A stretch of DNA of 64,000 bases from Sphaerimonospora sp050942215 (GTDB lineage: Bacteria > Actinomycetota > Actinomycetes > Streptosporangiales > Streptosporangiaceae), in assembly GCF_050942215.1 (NCBI RefSeq), contig NZ_CP192056.1, positions 3,782,001 to 3,846,000 of the forward strand, given 5' to 3'. Below the pieces are notes generated by a model. It was not told the DNA's origin, ran no database searches, and worked only from the letters and a program-made list of their open reading frames with translations. This document shows, piece by piece, positions 9,101 through 17,600 of this stretch (its first letter is position 1; every line of letters starts with the position of its first letter). The position numbers were made by a program, and so were the translations under genes.

Positions 9101-9583
9101 CGCGGGGCGGAGCTGCTGATCGGCTGCTTCCTCAACGTGGTCCCGGTCCGGCTCGACCTCTCCGGCGACCCGCGTTTCGACGAGCTGGTCCAGCGGGTCA
9201 GCGCCGCCGTGCTGCGCGCCTACGAGCACCAGCAGGCGCCGTTCGCCGACATCGTGCAGACTCTCCAGCCTCGCCGGACGCCCGGGATGCACCCGATCTA
9301 CCAGGTCACCTGCGAGTTGCAGCTCGAGTCCTGGATTCCGGACCGGTTCGCCGGCCTGGGGTGCGACTACCGCTTCCTCACCCACGGCACGGCCCGCTAC
9401 GACATGGCCTTCCACGGGCTGCTGCGCCCCTCCGGGCTGTCGGCGATGCTGGAGCTGAACACCGACCTGTGGGACCACGCGTCCGGCTACCGGCGGATCG
9501 ACCAGGTGCTGGAGATCCTGCTGGCGGCGGCCGGCGCGCCACGCACCCCGATAGGAGACCTGCCGGCGGCGTCGCGCGTCTGA
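6188..9583 (+). CDS. NRPS condensation-PCP-condensation protein lacking an adenylation domain
   Basis: Protein of 1131 aa arranged C1 (about 1-440), linker, PCP (about 565-640, Ser602 in CGGHSLLATRL), C2 (about 690-1120). Both C domains keep the catalytic His pair and Asp: HHVFLDATA (H144, H145, D149) and HHLVMDEVS (H826, H827, D831). There is no A domain. The 100-odd residues between C1 and PCP form a short linker with a TGMTGMTGATG run. The PCP must therefore be charged in trans, or the protein must accept and pass on a chain. The ATG at 6188 directly precedes the C1 motif (PLAAVQEHFWVADG); an ATG 141 bp further upstream would only add non-conserved sequence. It probably links the starter on the A-PCP-OMT protein to later modules. 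Confidence 0.9.
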   Translation: MRHYVDSIPLAAVQEHFWVADGSAAEQAPLTECVGLAVPGRLDPDALGFAVRALLSRHEILRSAVRQHDRRPVQVVLPAPEPPPLTEITLPSRNRVADAERDLHRELSRFALTGIDPAAGGAVAFLLLHGGGPAGGDVLALAAHHVFLDATAVRLLLAELSADYSAALAGDPSPVPAPELQYRDFVRWERATLFPAFEAADTAWWQETLRGVPTSLDLRPDRPRRRIRRGVGRRTEFVLPGVRGPALRNTARTLRCSPYTLCLAGWAAMITGSTGREDPVLGVLAANRGVPRLASLIGQLSNTVPLRLDLGGGPTLAEAVARCSAAVAGAIEHARLPFGRIVQAVAAPRPTDRTTLIQHLFLPRVDAVGELSLAGQPARVLEVERERGRFDTVAEIGFAEDEVRLWLEYDSDLYTPDGARALVADYAGVLRQWLERPGLRVPELELQAPGPAPLGTSAIGGGPAETLRMELPDGTPVTLLLDRSRGEEHWPVLTGMTGMTGATGPAGAGDLRLEPGRSVHQPAALLLAGAPTGLTARRDTLGRLEIVAGLPAAGPPRSEPPGANGATGHDRLLELVTELWADALEQPALGPDDDFFVCGGHSLLATRLTADMQETLGVRVRVRTLFENPTPAELTATLRAANPQLDDMLELVAGLPDPPAGDNAAAIEEAGAASAGVDRTVPAAPDRLDAVIETPLLSGQRQIWLAEQADPGSLTHTIPLVLDLSGPLRPEAFAAAVNDVVAHQPGLRGTFAEVAGLPVQRIHPHTEIDVPVVDLTGLDDAGRDAELKRLEQEIAFIGFDITRYPLLRARVVRLDTRRHQAQLLFHHLVMDEVSMTLLMRELSTAYEARAAGRAPVLPRHEIDFAALARAEQRMLDGPEGDRLRRFWIRELSGAPPLRLPTDRPRGDRASFRGEFLERPPSAAAARAVRELATAGRTTPFAVFCAAAAVVLHRLSGQHDILIGIPTANRAQRGAELLIGCFLNVVPVRLDLSGDPRFDELVQRVSAAVLRAYEHQQAPFADIVQTLQPRRTPGMHPIYQVTCELQLESWIPDRFAGLGCDYRFLTHGTARYDMAFHGLLRPSGLSAMLELNTDLWDHASGYRRIDQVLEILLAAAGAPRTPIGDLPAASRV

Positions 9584-9611
9584 CCCGCCGTCGCGGCGTG
9601 TCCCGGCCCGG

Positions 9612-10925
9612 CTAGACCACGACGACGCGCAGGTCTTCCGGAACGTCGTCGGTGAGACGGTGCACGGACCCGAGGACGATCCAGAACACGGCGCAGAACG
9701 CCAGCGCCGATCCCGCGACGAACACGACGGACGTGGCGAAGACCGCCGCGATCGCGCTGCCGAGCAGCGGCCCGGCGGCGTGTGCTCCCCAGACGAACGG
9801 AAGCGCGACACCGGCGACGCGCCCCATGGCAGCGGGCGGTGTCGCCTTCTGGATGAGGGTCATGATGCCGACATTGCCGATGGGAGTCGTGAACGACGCC
9901 AGACACTGCGACGCGACGATCACGCCGAAGGCCCACCCCGTGCCGCCGATCGTCGCCAGGGGAAGCAGGAGGAGCGCGACGCCCAGCAGGATGTGCGTGA
10001 AGACCAGCGTCCGCCCCATGCCCAGGCGCTCGTTGATCTTTCCGGCCAGGATCGCGCCGAGCATGACGGTGACCCCGCCGAGGCCCAGCGCGAGACCGAC
10101 CTGGGCGGCCGAGAAGCCCAGGTCCTGGTACGCGAACACGATGACCATCGCCAGGCACATCGACACGGCGATGTTGCCGAAGGTGGACATGAGCGTGAGG
10201 TAACGCAGCATCCTGTTGCCGAAGGTCATCACAGCGCCGTCCTTGGCGTCGCGCAGCGTCGCGCCGATGCCGCGATTCGACGGCGCCGGCTCCGGCTCCC
10301 GCATGCGGATGAAGGACAGGGTGATGCCGGCGATGAGATAGGACACCGCGTCCAGGAGGATCGCCCGGGCCGCGCCGACCAGGCTGACCAGCCCGCCGCC
10401 GAAGGATCGGCCGAGGATCAGCGCCAGCGAGCGGCTGATCTGCGTCTTCGCGTTACCGTCGATCAGGTCGGCCCGGTCGAGGACCTGCGGCAGATAGGCC
10501 TGGTAGGCGAGCTGGAACACGACGTCGAAGATGCCCTTGAGCAGGGCGGCGATGTAGAGATGCGTGAGCGTGAGCTGGTCCAGGACCGCGGCCAGCGGAA
10601 GCGACCCGAGAATGACGAAGCGCGCGATGTTCGCCAGCTGCATCAGGAAGCGGCGCCGCATCCGGTCGGTGATGACGCCGAATATCGGCCCGAGCACCAC
10701 GAACGGGATCCACTGCAGCGCCATCAGAAGACCGACGGCCAGGGCGCCCTCGCCGAACGCGAGCACGGCCAGCGAAGGCAGCGCGATGACGCTGACCTCG
10801 CTGCCCAGCAGGCTGACGGTCTCACCGGACCACAGCCACCGGAAGTCTCTGTTACGGAAGAGCACGGATCTCTGTCTCGGCTTCTCCTCCGACACGCGGG
10901 ATTCCGTAGCTTCCTGGCCGCTCAT
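9612..10925 (-). CDS. MFS transporter, probable product exporter
   Basis: Integral membrane protein of 437 aa with about 12 hydrophobic helices and the MFS loop 2-3 signature variant GVITDRMRRRFLM. It resembles the MFS_3/enterobactin-exporter-like group common in peptide and siderophore clusters. The chosen ATG (10925) has a GGAG site 8 bp upstream; an ATG six bases earlier is too close to that site. It lies convergent with the C-PCP-C gene (28 bp apart) and divergent from the P450. In this context it most likely exports the peptide and gives self-protection. The transported substrate is inferred from location only. Confidence 0.85.
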   Translation of the reverse strand: MSGQEATESRVSEEKPRQRSVLFRNRDFRWLWSGETVSLLGSEVSVIALPSLAVLAFGEGALAVGLLMALQWIPFVVLGPIFGVITDRMRRRFLMQLANIARFVILGSLPLAAVLDQLTLTHLYIAALLKGIFDVVFQLAYQAYLPQVLDRADLIDGNAKTQISRSLALILGRSFGGGLVSLVGAARAILLDAVSYLIAGITLSFIRMREPEPAPSNRGIGATLRDAKDGAVMTFGNRMLRYLTLMSTFGNIAVSMCLAMVIVFAYQDLGFSAAQVGLALGLGGVTVMLGAILAGKINERLGMGRTLVFTHILLGVALLLLPLATIGGTGWAFGVIVASQCLASFTTPIGNVGIMTLIQKATPPAAMGRVAGVALPFVWGAHAAGPLLGSAIAAVFATSVVFVAGSALAFCAVFWIVLGSVHRLTDDVPEDLRVVVV

Positions 10926-11464
10926 TCGCATCACTCCGTATACACAACATCGGGGAGGTACCGTCTGTACAAAAGTGCGCTGATAGGCAGGCCGGGATCC
11001 CCTGCCGCGATACGTAGCCAGTCGCCGCATGCGGCGCAGGCGTGCGTAGATACTACACCGGAAGAGGTGTTCGAGAACGGCGTTTGAAACAGGACCGTTC
11101 ATCGGATGCGCGAGTGGAAGACGTCGGTCCGGGAGGAGGCCACGGCCGGGGGTCCGGCCGTGCCGCGGGCGTCCCGGAGCCGATCACATCGGCGGCCGAT
11201 CCCCGATGTCGCCCGGACTCCGGCGCGGGCGGCATCGGTCAGGACAGAGGAGAAGCGCCGCTCGCGCGGCGCCGGGCCACCCACCCGATCGTCACTCTCC
11301 GTGATGTGTCGAGGGCCTTCCGTCGCCGGTCATGTCACCTCACCGCAGGACACTGAAGCCATATATACGACAACCAGAGTCTACACAATATTGCCTTTAT
11401 CGATGACATGCTGATTCAATAATACTCAACACTCGGCGCTCCGAACCCTGGAGAGGGGCCTGCC
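10926..11464. promoter_or_regulatory. intergenic region with divergent promoters for MFS and P450 units
   Basis: 539 bp without a convincing gene. AT-rich pockets occur near 10935-10950 (TATACACAACAT) and 11360-11425 (ATATATACGACAACC, CTACACAATATTG, TCAATAATACTC), the likely leftward and rightward promoter zones. Short open frames in between are arginine-rich reading shadows with no family features. Confidence 0.4.
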
Positions 11465-11701
11465 ATGGACGACTCCCGGCGAGCCCCCTCGGGTTCGCCG
11501 GTCACGGCAGGCGAGCCGCCCGCCGGAGGGCCGCGCGACGGCTTCACCCGGCACGGCCGGGCACACGGCCGCCCACATCCGATCGCGGCGTGTGATCGGC
11601 GGCGGCGCCCGGCCGTGAGGCAGAGGCTCGGCGAACTTCCGGACATCCCTCCCCGAAGCCCGGTCCCAGGCGTGGCGCGACGTGGTCAGGAGGAAATGTG
11701 A
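11465..11701 (+). CDS. small Pro/Arg-rich open frame translationally coupled to the P450
   Basis: Possible 78-residue protein. The ATG has a strong ribosome site (GGAGAGGGG, 6 bp upstream), and its stop codon overlaps the P450 start (ATGTGA arrangement), as in coupled genes. The sequence is rich in Pro, Gly and Arg and shows no recognised domain or RiPP core. It could be a genuine small protein, a leader that couples P450 translation, or a chance frame in GC-rich DNA. The function is unknown. Confidence 0.35.
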   Translation: MDDSRRAPSGSPVTAGEPPAGGPRDGFTRHGRAHGRPHPIAACDRRRRPAVRQRLGELPDIPPRSPVPGVARRGQEEM

Positions 11702-12960
11702 CAGCGACAGAGGAAACAACCAAGCAGGACGTCATCGACCGGCTCACGACGACATTCGACTACCACGACCCCGAGTACACCCCGGAAACCGCCGAGATCA
11801 TCAACCGCGTGATCCGCGACAGGACCCCGGTCGCCTACTCCCCCGTGCACGGGGGCATGTGGGTCCTGTCCCGCTACGAGGACGTCAAGGCGGCGCTGCG
11901 TGACCACGAGACCTTCAGCTCGGCCGAGGGCGTGCACTTCCCCCGTGCCGCCGGCATGCCGCCGTTCACCCCCATCGACTTCGACCCGCCGGAACAGGCG
12001 CACATCCGCGCGCTCATGGCGCCGCCGATGAAGAAGAAGGCGATCCGCGACCTGGAGTCCCGCGTACGCGTACTCGCGGCGGAGCTCATCCCGCCGATCG
12101 TCGAACGCGGCCACGGAGATCTCGTCGCCGAGTTGTCCCAGCCCTTCGCGATCAGCGCGCTCGGCCTGGCCCTCGGGCTGTCCGACGAGACGCAGCACGA
12201 GATACGCGCGATGACGAACACGATGTGGCGGTACCTGTCGACGGAACCCGACGCCAGCACGTTCTGGGGGCAGTATCAGCCCATCCTCGCCGGGGAGATC
12301 AGACGCGCCAGGGAGAACCCCGGAGACCACTACCTCTCGTGGCTGGCCAACGTGCGCGTCGACGGCGAATTCCTGTCGGACGACCTGCTGTGCTCGATCA
12401 TGGTGTCGTACTGCGTGGCCGGGCACGCCAACACGATGAACACCGTCAACCGCGTCCTGTGGTGTCTGGGCAGGGACGTCGATCTGCAGTATCGGATCAG
12501 GCGGGAGCCCAAGCTCCTGACGCAGCTCCCGGACGAGGCGCTGCGGCGGTGGTGCCCGACCGACCGGTTCACCCGGGTCACCACCCGCGACGTCACCATC
12601 CGCGACATCACGATTCCCAAGGGATCACGGGTCGTGTTGATCTTCGACTCGGCCAACCGCGACCCCGAGCAGTTCCCCGACCCCGAGGATTTCTCCGTCG
12701 ACCGGACGAACTCGCATCTGCACCTGACCTACGGCCACGGCATCCACCGCTGCCTCGGCGAGCACTTCGCGCGGATGGAGTTCAGGGTGCTGCTGTCGGA
12801 GATCGCCCGACATCCCGTGTTCCGGCTCACAGAAGAGCCGCCGGTGCACTTCGACAACGGCCGGCACATCATCTTCGACAGGCTGATGGTGCGGTTCGGC
12901 GAGACCGGCGGCCCGTACGACGAGACGGGCCTTCAGGCGGAGGTCTCCCCCGCCGGCTGA
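11698..12960 (+). CDS. cytochrome P450
   Basis: Soluble bacterial class I P450 of 420 aa. The heme ligand is Cys352 in YGHGIHRCLGEHFARME, the K-helix ExxR is EALR (in DEALRRWCP), and the I-helix oxygen-activation motif is AGHANT in place of the usual AGxDT. The I-helix acid is thus replaced by Ala-Asn, as seen in some unusual biosynthetic P450s. The GTG start has a textbook AGGAGG site. It needs ferredoxin partners from elsewhere; none lies in this cluster part. By context it hydroxylates, couples or rearranges the peptide or a carrier-bound residue. It is followed by two hairpins that separate it from the convergent A-domain gene. Confidence 0.92.
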   Translation: MTATEETTKQDVIDRLTTTFDYHDPEYTPETAEIINRVIRDRTPVAYSPVHGGMWVLSRYEDVKAALRDHETFSSAEGVHFPRAAGMPPFTPIDFDPPEQAHIRALMAPPMKKKAIRDLESRVRVLAAELIPPIVERGHGDLVAELSQPFAISALGLALGLSDETQHEIRAMTNTMWRYLSTEPDASTFWGQYQPILAGEIRRARENPGDHYLSWLANVRVDGEFLSDDLLCSIMVSYCVAGHANTMNTVNRVLWCLGRDVDLQYRIRREPKLLTQLPDEALRRWCPTDRFTRVTTRDVTIRDITIPKGSRVVLIFDSANRDPEQFPDPEDFSVDRTNSHLHLTYGHGIHRCLGEHFARMEFRVLLSEIARHPVFRLTEEPPVHFDNGRHIIFDRLMVRFGETGGPYDETGLQAEVSPAG

Positions 12961-12975
12961 CCCGCGTCCCGCTCG

Positions 12976-13006
12976 GGGGTGCCGCCACCGCACGTGGCGG
13001 CACCCC
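12976..13006 (+). terminator. strong hairpin terminator after the P450
   Basis: Perfect 13-bp inverted repeat GGGGTGCCGCCAC / GTGGCGGCACCCC with a 5-nt loop, starting 15 bp past the P450 stop. It has no T tract, as is common in actinomycetes. Confidence 0.75.
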
Positions 13007-13023
13007 TCGGCGCCGGATGCGAA

Positions 13024-13046
13024 CGGCCCGCACACCGTGCGGGCCG
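13024..13046 (-). terminator. second hairpin between convergent genes
   Basis: Inverted repeat CGGCCCGCAC / GTGCGGGCCG with a 3-nt loop, 19 bp beyond the stop of the leftward A-domain gene. With the preceding hairpin it forms a double terminator between two convergent units. Confidence 0.6.
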
Positions 13047-13065
13047 ATCGCAGGCGTCCCGGGCG

Positions 13066-14625
13066 TCAGCGTGGGGCGCTGTCCACCACGGTCATGCCGG
13101 TCTCCGCCATCACCCGGAGCCTGCGCCGATCCAGCTTGCCGCTCGGCACCTGGGGCAGCGCGTCGACGACGTGCAGCACGGCGGGAACCATGTGCTCGGG
13201 CAGCCTGGCCCGCAGGTCCTCGCGGACCGCCTCGGTGTCGACGCCCTCCCCGGTCACGACGAACGCCACCAGGATCCGGTCGATGCCCTCGTCACCGGCC
13301 ACCGTCACGCCGCAGGCGCGCACGTCCGGATGGTCGCTGAGCTCCGCCTCGACCTCGGCCAGTTCCAGCCGGAACCCCCGGACCTTCACCTGGTCGTCCG
13401 CGCGTCCCAGGAAGTCCAGGGTCCCGTCGTCGCGCCGGCGCGCCAGATCGCCGGTCCGGTACATGCGCTCGCCGTGACCATCGGGCGCCGGCAGGAATCG
13501 CTGCGCGGTCTGGTCGGGCTGACGCCAGTAGCCGTACGACACCTGGGCTCCCGCGATGTACAGCTCGCCGATCTCGCCGACCGGCGCCTGCCTGCCGTCG
13601 TCGTCGAGCACGTACGCGCGGTTTCCCGGGATCGGGACGCCGATCGGGGGAAGCGACGGCCATCGCGCCGGGTCCGCTCCGAGCGGGTGGCAGGTGACCG
13701 CGTGCGTCTCGACCGGTCCGTAGTGATTGATCAACCGGCAGTCCGGCAGCCTTCTCATCATGTCGCGCAGGGCCCTGGTGCACTGAAGCTGCTCCCCGCC
13801 GGGGATGATCTCCCGCAGCCGCGCCGCGTCCAGGTCGACCTCGTCGGCGACCATCACCAGCGACTGCAGCCCGACGTAGGGCAGGTAGATCCGCTCGATC
13901 CTCTCCCGGATCATCAGATCCCACGTCAGCACCGGGTTCCTGCGTGTCTCGTCGTCGATGCACACCAGCGTTCCGCCCGACGCCATGGTGGCGAATATCT
14001 CCTGCAGCGCGACGTCGAACGAGATCGCCCCGTACTGGAGCGTCCGGCTCCCCACGCCGCATACCGAAGCGCCCACCTGCCAGCGGACCAGGTTGGCGAT
14101 GCCGGCGTGCGGCATGAGCACCGCCTTGGGGCGGCCGGTCGACCCGGACGTGTAGAGCAGATAGCAGCCGTACGCCGGATCTGGTTCGGGGAGCGTGTCC
14201 CCGTCCAGGTCGTCTCCGCCGCCGAAGACCCGGGGAATGATGCAGGATTCCCGTCCGTCCGAGACGAACGGCTCGACGGTGTGCGCGTGCCCGACCACCA
14301 CGGCCGCGCCGCTGTCGTCCAGCATCATCCGCAGTCTGGCCCGCGGATAGGTGACGTCGAGCGGGAGCACCACCGCGCCCGCCCGGATGATGCCGAGCAG
14401 CCCCACCAGAAGCGCCGCCGACCGTTCCGCCGCCAGCGCGACGATGTCGCCGGTGGTGACGCCGCGCGACCGCAGCCGTTCGCCGATCCGTGCCGACTCG
14501 CGCCACAGCTCGGCGTACGACAGGGTCTGCGCTTCGTCCACGATCGCGGGTTCCCCGGGGTACGCCGCCGCGGCCGCGCCGATCGCGCCCACCACCGTGC
14601 CCGAGGTGAATTCGCCGTGTCTCAC
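13066..14625 (-). CDS. free-standing NRPS adenylation domain, proline-like specificity code
   Basis: Single A domain of 519 aa with no carrier or condensation part. Cores visible: A3 LLYTSGSTGRPK, A4 SFDVALQEIF, A5 NHYGPVETH, A7 YRTGDLARR, A8 FLGRADDQVKVRGFRLE, A10 PSGKLDRRRL. Reading the pocket by eye against GrsA gives D-V-Q-Y-I-G-H-A-V-K, closest to the published proline codes (DVQ-I-A-H-V-V-K type). The alignment was manual, so proline is a prediction. The GTG start overlaps the stop of the upstream NRPS gene by 4 bp (GTGA). That NRPS has a ruined A domain, so this enzyme most likely charges its PCP in trans. Confidence 0.9.
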   Translation of the reverse strand: MRHGEFTSGTVVGAIGAAAAAYPGEPAIVDEAQTLSYAELWRESARIGERLRSRGVTTGDIVALAAERSAALLVGLLGIIRAGAVVLPLDVTYPRARLRMMLDDSGAAVVVGHAHTVEPFVSDGRESCIIPRVFGGGDDLDGDTLPEPDPAYGCYLLYTSGSTGRPKAVLMPHAGIANLVRWQVGASVCGVGSRTLQYGAISFDVALQEIFATMASGGTLVCIDDETRRNPVLTWDLMIRERIERIYLPYVGLQSLVMVADEVDLDAARLREIIPGGEQLQCTRALRDMMRRLPDCRLINHYGPVETHAVTCHPLGADPARWPSLPPIGVPIPGNRAYVLDDDGRQAPVGEIGELYIAGAQVSYGYWRQPDQTAQRFLPAPDGHGERMYRTGDLARRRDDGTLDFLGRADDQVKVRGFRLELAEVEAELSDHPDVRACGVTVAGDEGIDRILVAFVVTGEGVDTEAVREDLRARLPEHMVPAVLHVVDALPQVPSGKLDRRRLRVMAETGMTVVDSAPR

Positions 14626-17600
14626 CGTACCGACCCCCGCTCAGCATCGAGATCCGCCAGTTGCCGTTCGATCCGCGCCACCACCGCGGTCAGCCCCGGA
14701 TCGCGCATGATGCTGTAGTGGTCGCCGTCGATCCGGCCGACCGTGAGCCGGGGCGCGTACTCACGCCAGATCGCCTCCGTCGCCTCCGGGGACCGGGTGG
14801 CCCGGAACAGGTGGACCGGCCCCGGGTACCGCCCCGGCGGCCGGTACGCCGCCAGGTTGAGGATGTGCGAGCGGTACACCGCGTACTGCCGCATCATCTC
14901 CTCCAGGTCCAGCACCTCGGGCGCGGCCGCACCGAGCCGCTCCAGCAGGTCGGCGAACACCCGTCGCGGCGACAGCTGATCAAGGCCGGGCAGCGGAGGC
15001 AGGTCGAGCCCGAAGTCGGCGCAGACGCTCTGGAGGTAGCCGTCGATCAGGCGCGCCTCCGCGTCCCGCGCGGCGGGATCTCCCTCGAACAGCGCCGAGT
15101 CGATCAGGGTCAGCGGAACGACCCGCCCGCTGCGCTGTGCGTGCACACGCGCCATCTCGAACGCCACCACGCCGCCGAGCGACCATCCGGCCAGCGCGAA
15201 CGGCGCGCTCAGCACCTCCTCCGGCAGCTGGTCGAGGTAACGCTCGGCGAGCGCGGTCAGCGAGGGCCCGGGATGACGGCCCTCGAACGCGTACACCGTG
15301 CGGTTGGTCAGCGCCGTGGCCATGGCCACATAGCAGAAGACGCCACCTCCGGCGGGATGCACGACGACCACGGGCACCGGCTCGGGCCCGGCCTGGATCT
15401 GGACCAGGTTGCCGCCCGCGGCTCCAGCCTCGCCGGACATGCCGGCCATCCACGCCGCGAGATCGGCCACCGTGCGATACCGGAACAGCGCGCTGACCGG
15501 CAGATCTATCCGCGTGGCCTGGCGCAGCCGGCTCATCAACCGGATCGCCAGCAGCGAGTGGCCGCCGAGCAGGAAGAAGTTGTCGTGGACGCCGACTTCC
15601 TCGACCTCGAGAACGGATCGCCAGATGTCGGCGAGCAGCCGTTCTGTGTCGTCGCGCGGCGCCACCCGTTCGACGCGGCCCTCGTCGCACTCGATCGCGC
15701 GCAGGGCCGCCAGATCGACCGTGCCCCGCGCGGTCAGGGGCAGCTCGTCGAGGAACACGTACGTGGCGGGCACCACGACGCCGGGCAGCAACCGCTGCGC
15801 GTGCGCCCGCACGTCGTCACGGAGCCGGGCACGTTCATCCCCCTCCCGGTCCGTCCACGTCTGTCCCGCCGGGGCCAGGTAGGCGATGAGCCGCACCGCA
15901 CCGGCGGCGCCCTCGGCCGGCAGCACCCGTGCGTCGCCCACGGCCCGGTGCGCGACCAGGGCGGACTCCAGCTCTCCGGGCAGCACCCGGACCTGTCGCA
16001 CCCGGATCTGCTCCGTCTCCGCGCCGAGGATCTCCAGCGTGCCGTCCTCGCGGAACCTGCCGAGGTCGCCGGTCGCCGCCTGGCCGTCCGGCGTGTCGCC
16101 GGCCCAGACCCGTCCGGGAGCGCCGATGGGGAGCAGGCCGCCGTCGGCGTCGCGGATCCGGACCGCCACGCCCGGCAGGACCGTGCCCGCGATGTCGTGG
16201 CCCGCGGGCACGTCACCGGTGCATCTGCGGGCCGCGACGTCGCCGACCCCGGCGACGCGGTAGACCGACCAGAGCTCGGTGTCCGGCAGCGTGCGCAGGC
16301 AGCGTGCCTCCAGTTCGGCGCTCAGCGGCTCGTGGCTGACGAGGACCCGGCGCACGCGCGGCGACAGTTCTCCCCGCTCGACGGCGTCCACCACCCTGCC
16401 GAGCAGCCCGGGCGCGATGCGGAGGGTGTCGACGTCCTCGTCGGCGAGCGTGCGCAGCACCGCGGCGGGCAGCCCGCCTGCCGCGTCGACCAGCACCAGC
16501 TGCGCGCCGCAGTCGAATGCCCACATGGCCTCGTCGAGCTCGATCGTGGAGGTCTCGGCGGCGAACACCACGACGCCGCGCGGCGGCAGGCCGAACCACG
16601 CGCGCCGGCGATCCGCCGCCCTGCGCGGCCCGGGGACGGTCTCGGGCGCGCGCCAGGCGGGCACCAGCTCGTCGGTCACCCGGCGCCACGGCCGTCCCGC
16701 CGCGCCGTCCGGCGCCGGAGCCTCCGCTCCGGACACGATCCTGCGCCCCACCCGGACGACCGGCGCGGACGGCTCCGGCGTGTCCGGGGACGGCACGGAG
16801 GCCGCCGCATCCGCCTCCGCCGTGCCGCCCATCCGGGCGATCTCCTCCGCGTCCGCCGCGTCGAACAGGTCCAGTGCGCACAGCGGCTCGTCCGGCCGGG
16901 CGATCGCGGCCGTGAGCATGCGTTCCAGCAGCGTGGCCATCCGGGCGACCGCGGACGGGCCGAACAGGTCCCGGTTGTACAGCCAGGTGCCCCCCATCCC
17001 GTCCTCGCCGACGAACACGTTGAACTCCAGGTCGAACCGTACGATCCCGCTGTCGAACGGCACGAGGTCGGCGTCCAGGTTCGGCAGCCGCACCCTGTCG
17101 TTCGACGCGGTCTGGAAGTTGAACAGCACCTGGAAGATCGGCGTCACGGTCGGATTGCGGTCGGGCTGGAGCTCGACCACGAGCTTCTCGAACGGCATGT
17201 CCTGGTGCGCGAACATGCCGAGCGTGCACTCGTGCCCGCGGCGGACCGCCTCATGGAGGCTGGGCCGCCCGGACATGTCCATGCGCATCACCAGTGTGTT
17301 GACGAAGAATCCGATCATTCCCTGCAGCGCGCTGTGGGTCTGACCGGCCGCCGGCACGCCGACCACGATGTCGTCCTGCGCGCAGTAGCGCTGCAGCAGC
17401 GCGTCGAAGCACGCCAGCACCACGACGAACGGGGTCGTCTTCGCCCTGGCCGCGAACGCGAGGATGTCGTCGCGCAGCCGATCGGAGTAGGCGAACTCGT
17501 GGACTCCGCCGTTCGCCCTGTGGTGCGCCGGCCGGGGCGCGTCGAGGGGAAGTTGCAGCAGCCCGGGCGCCCCGTCGAGGCGGGCGCGCCAGTAGTCGTT

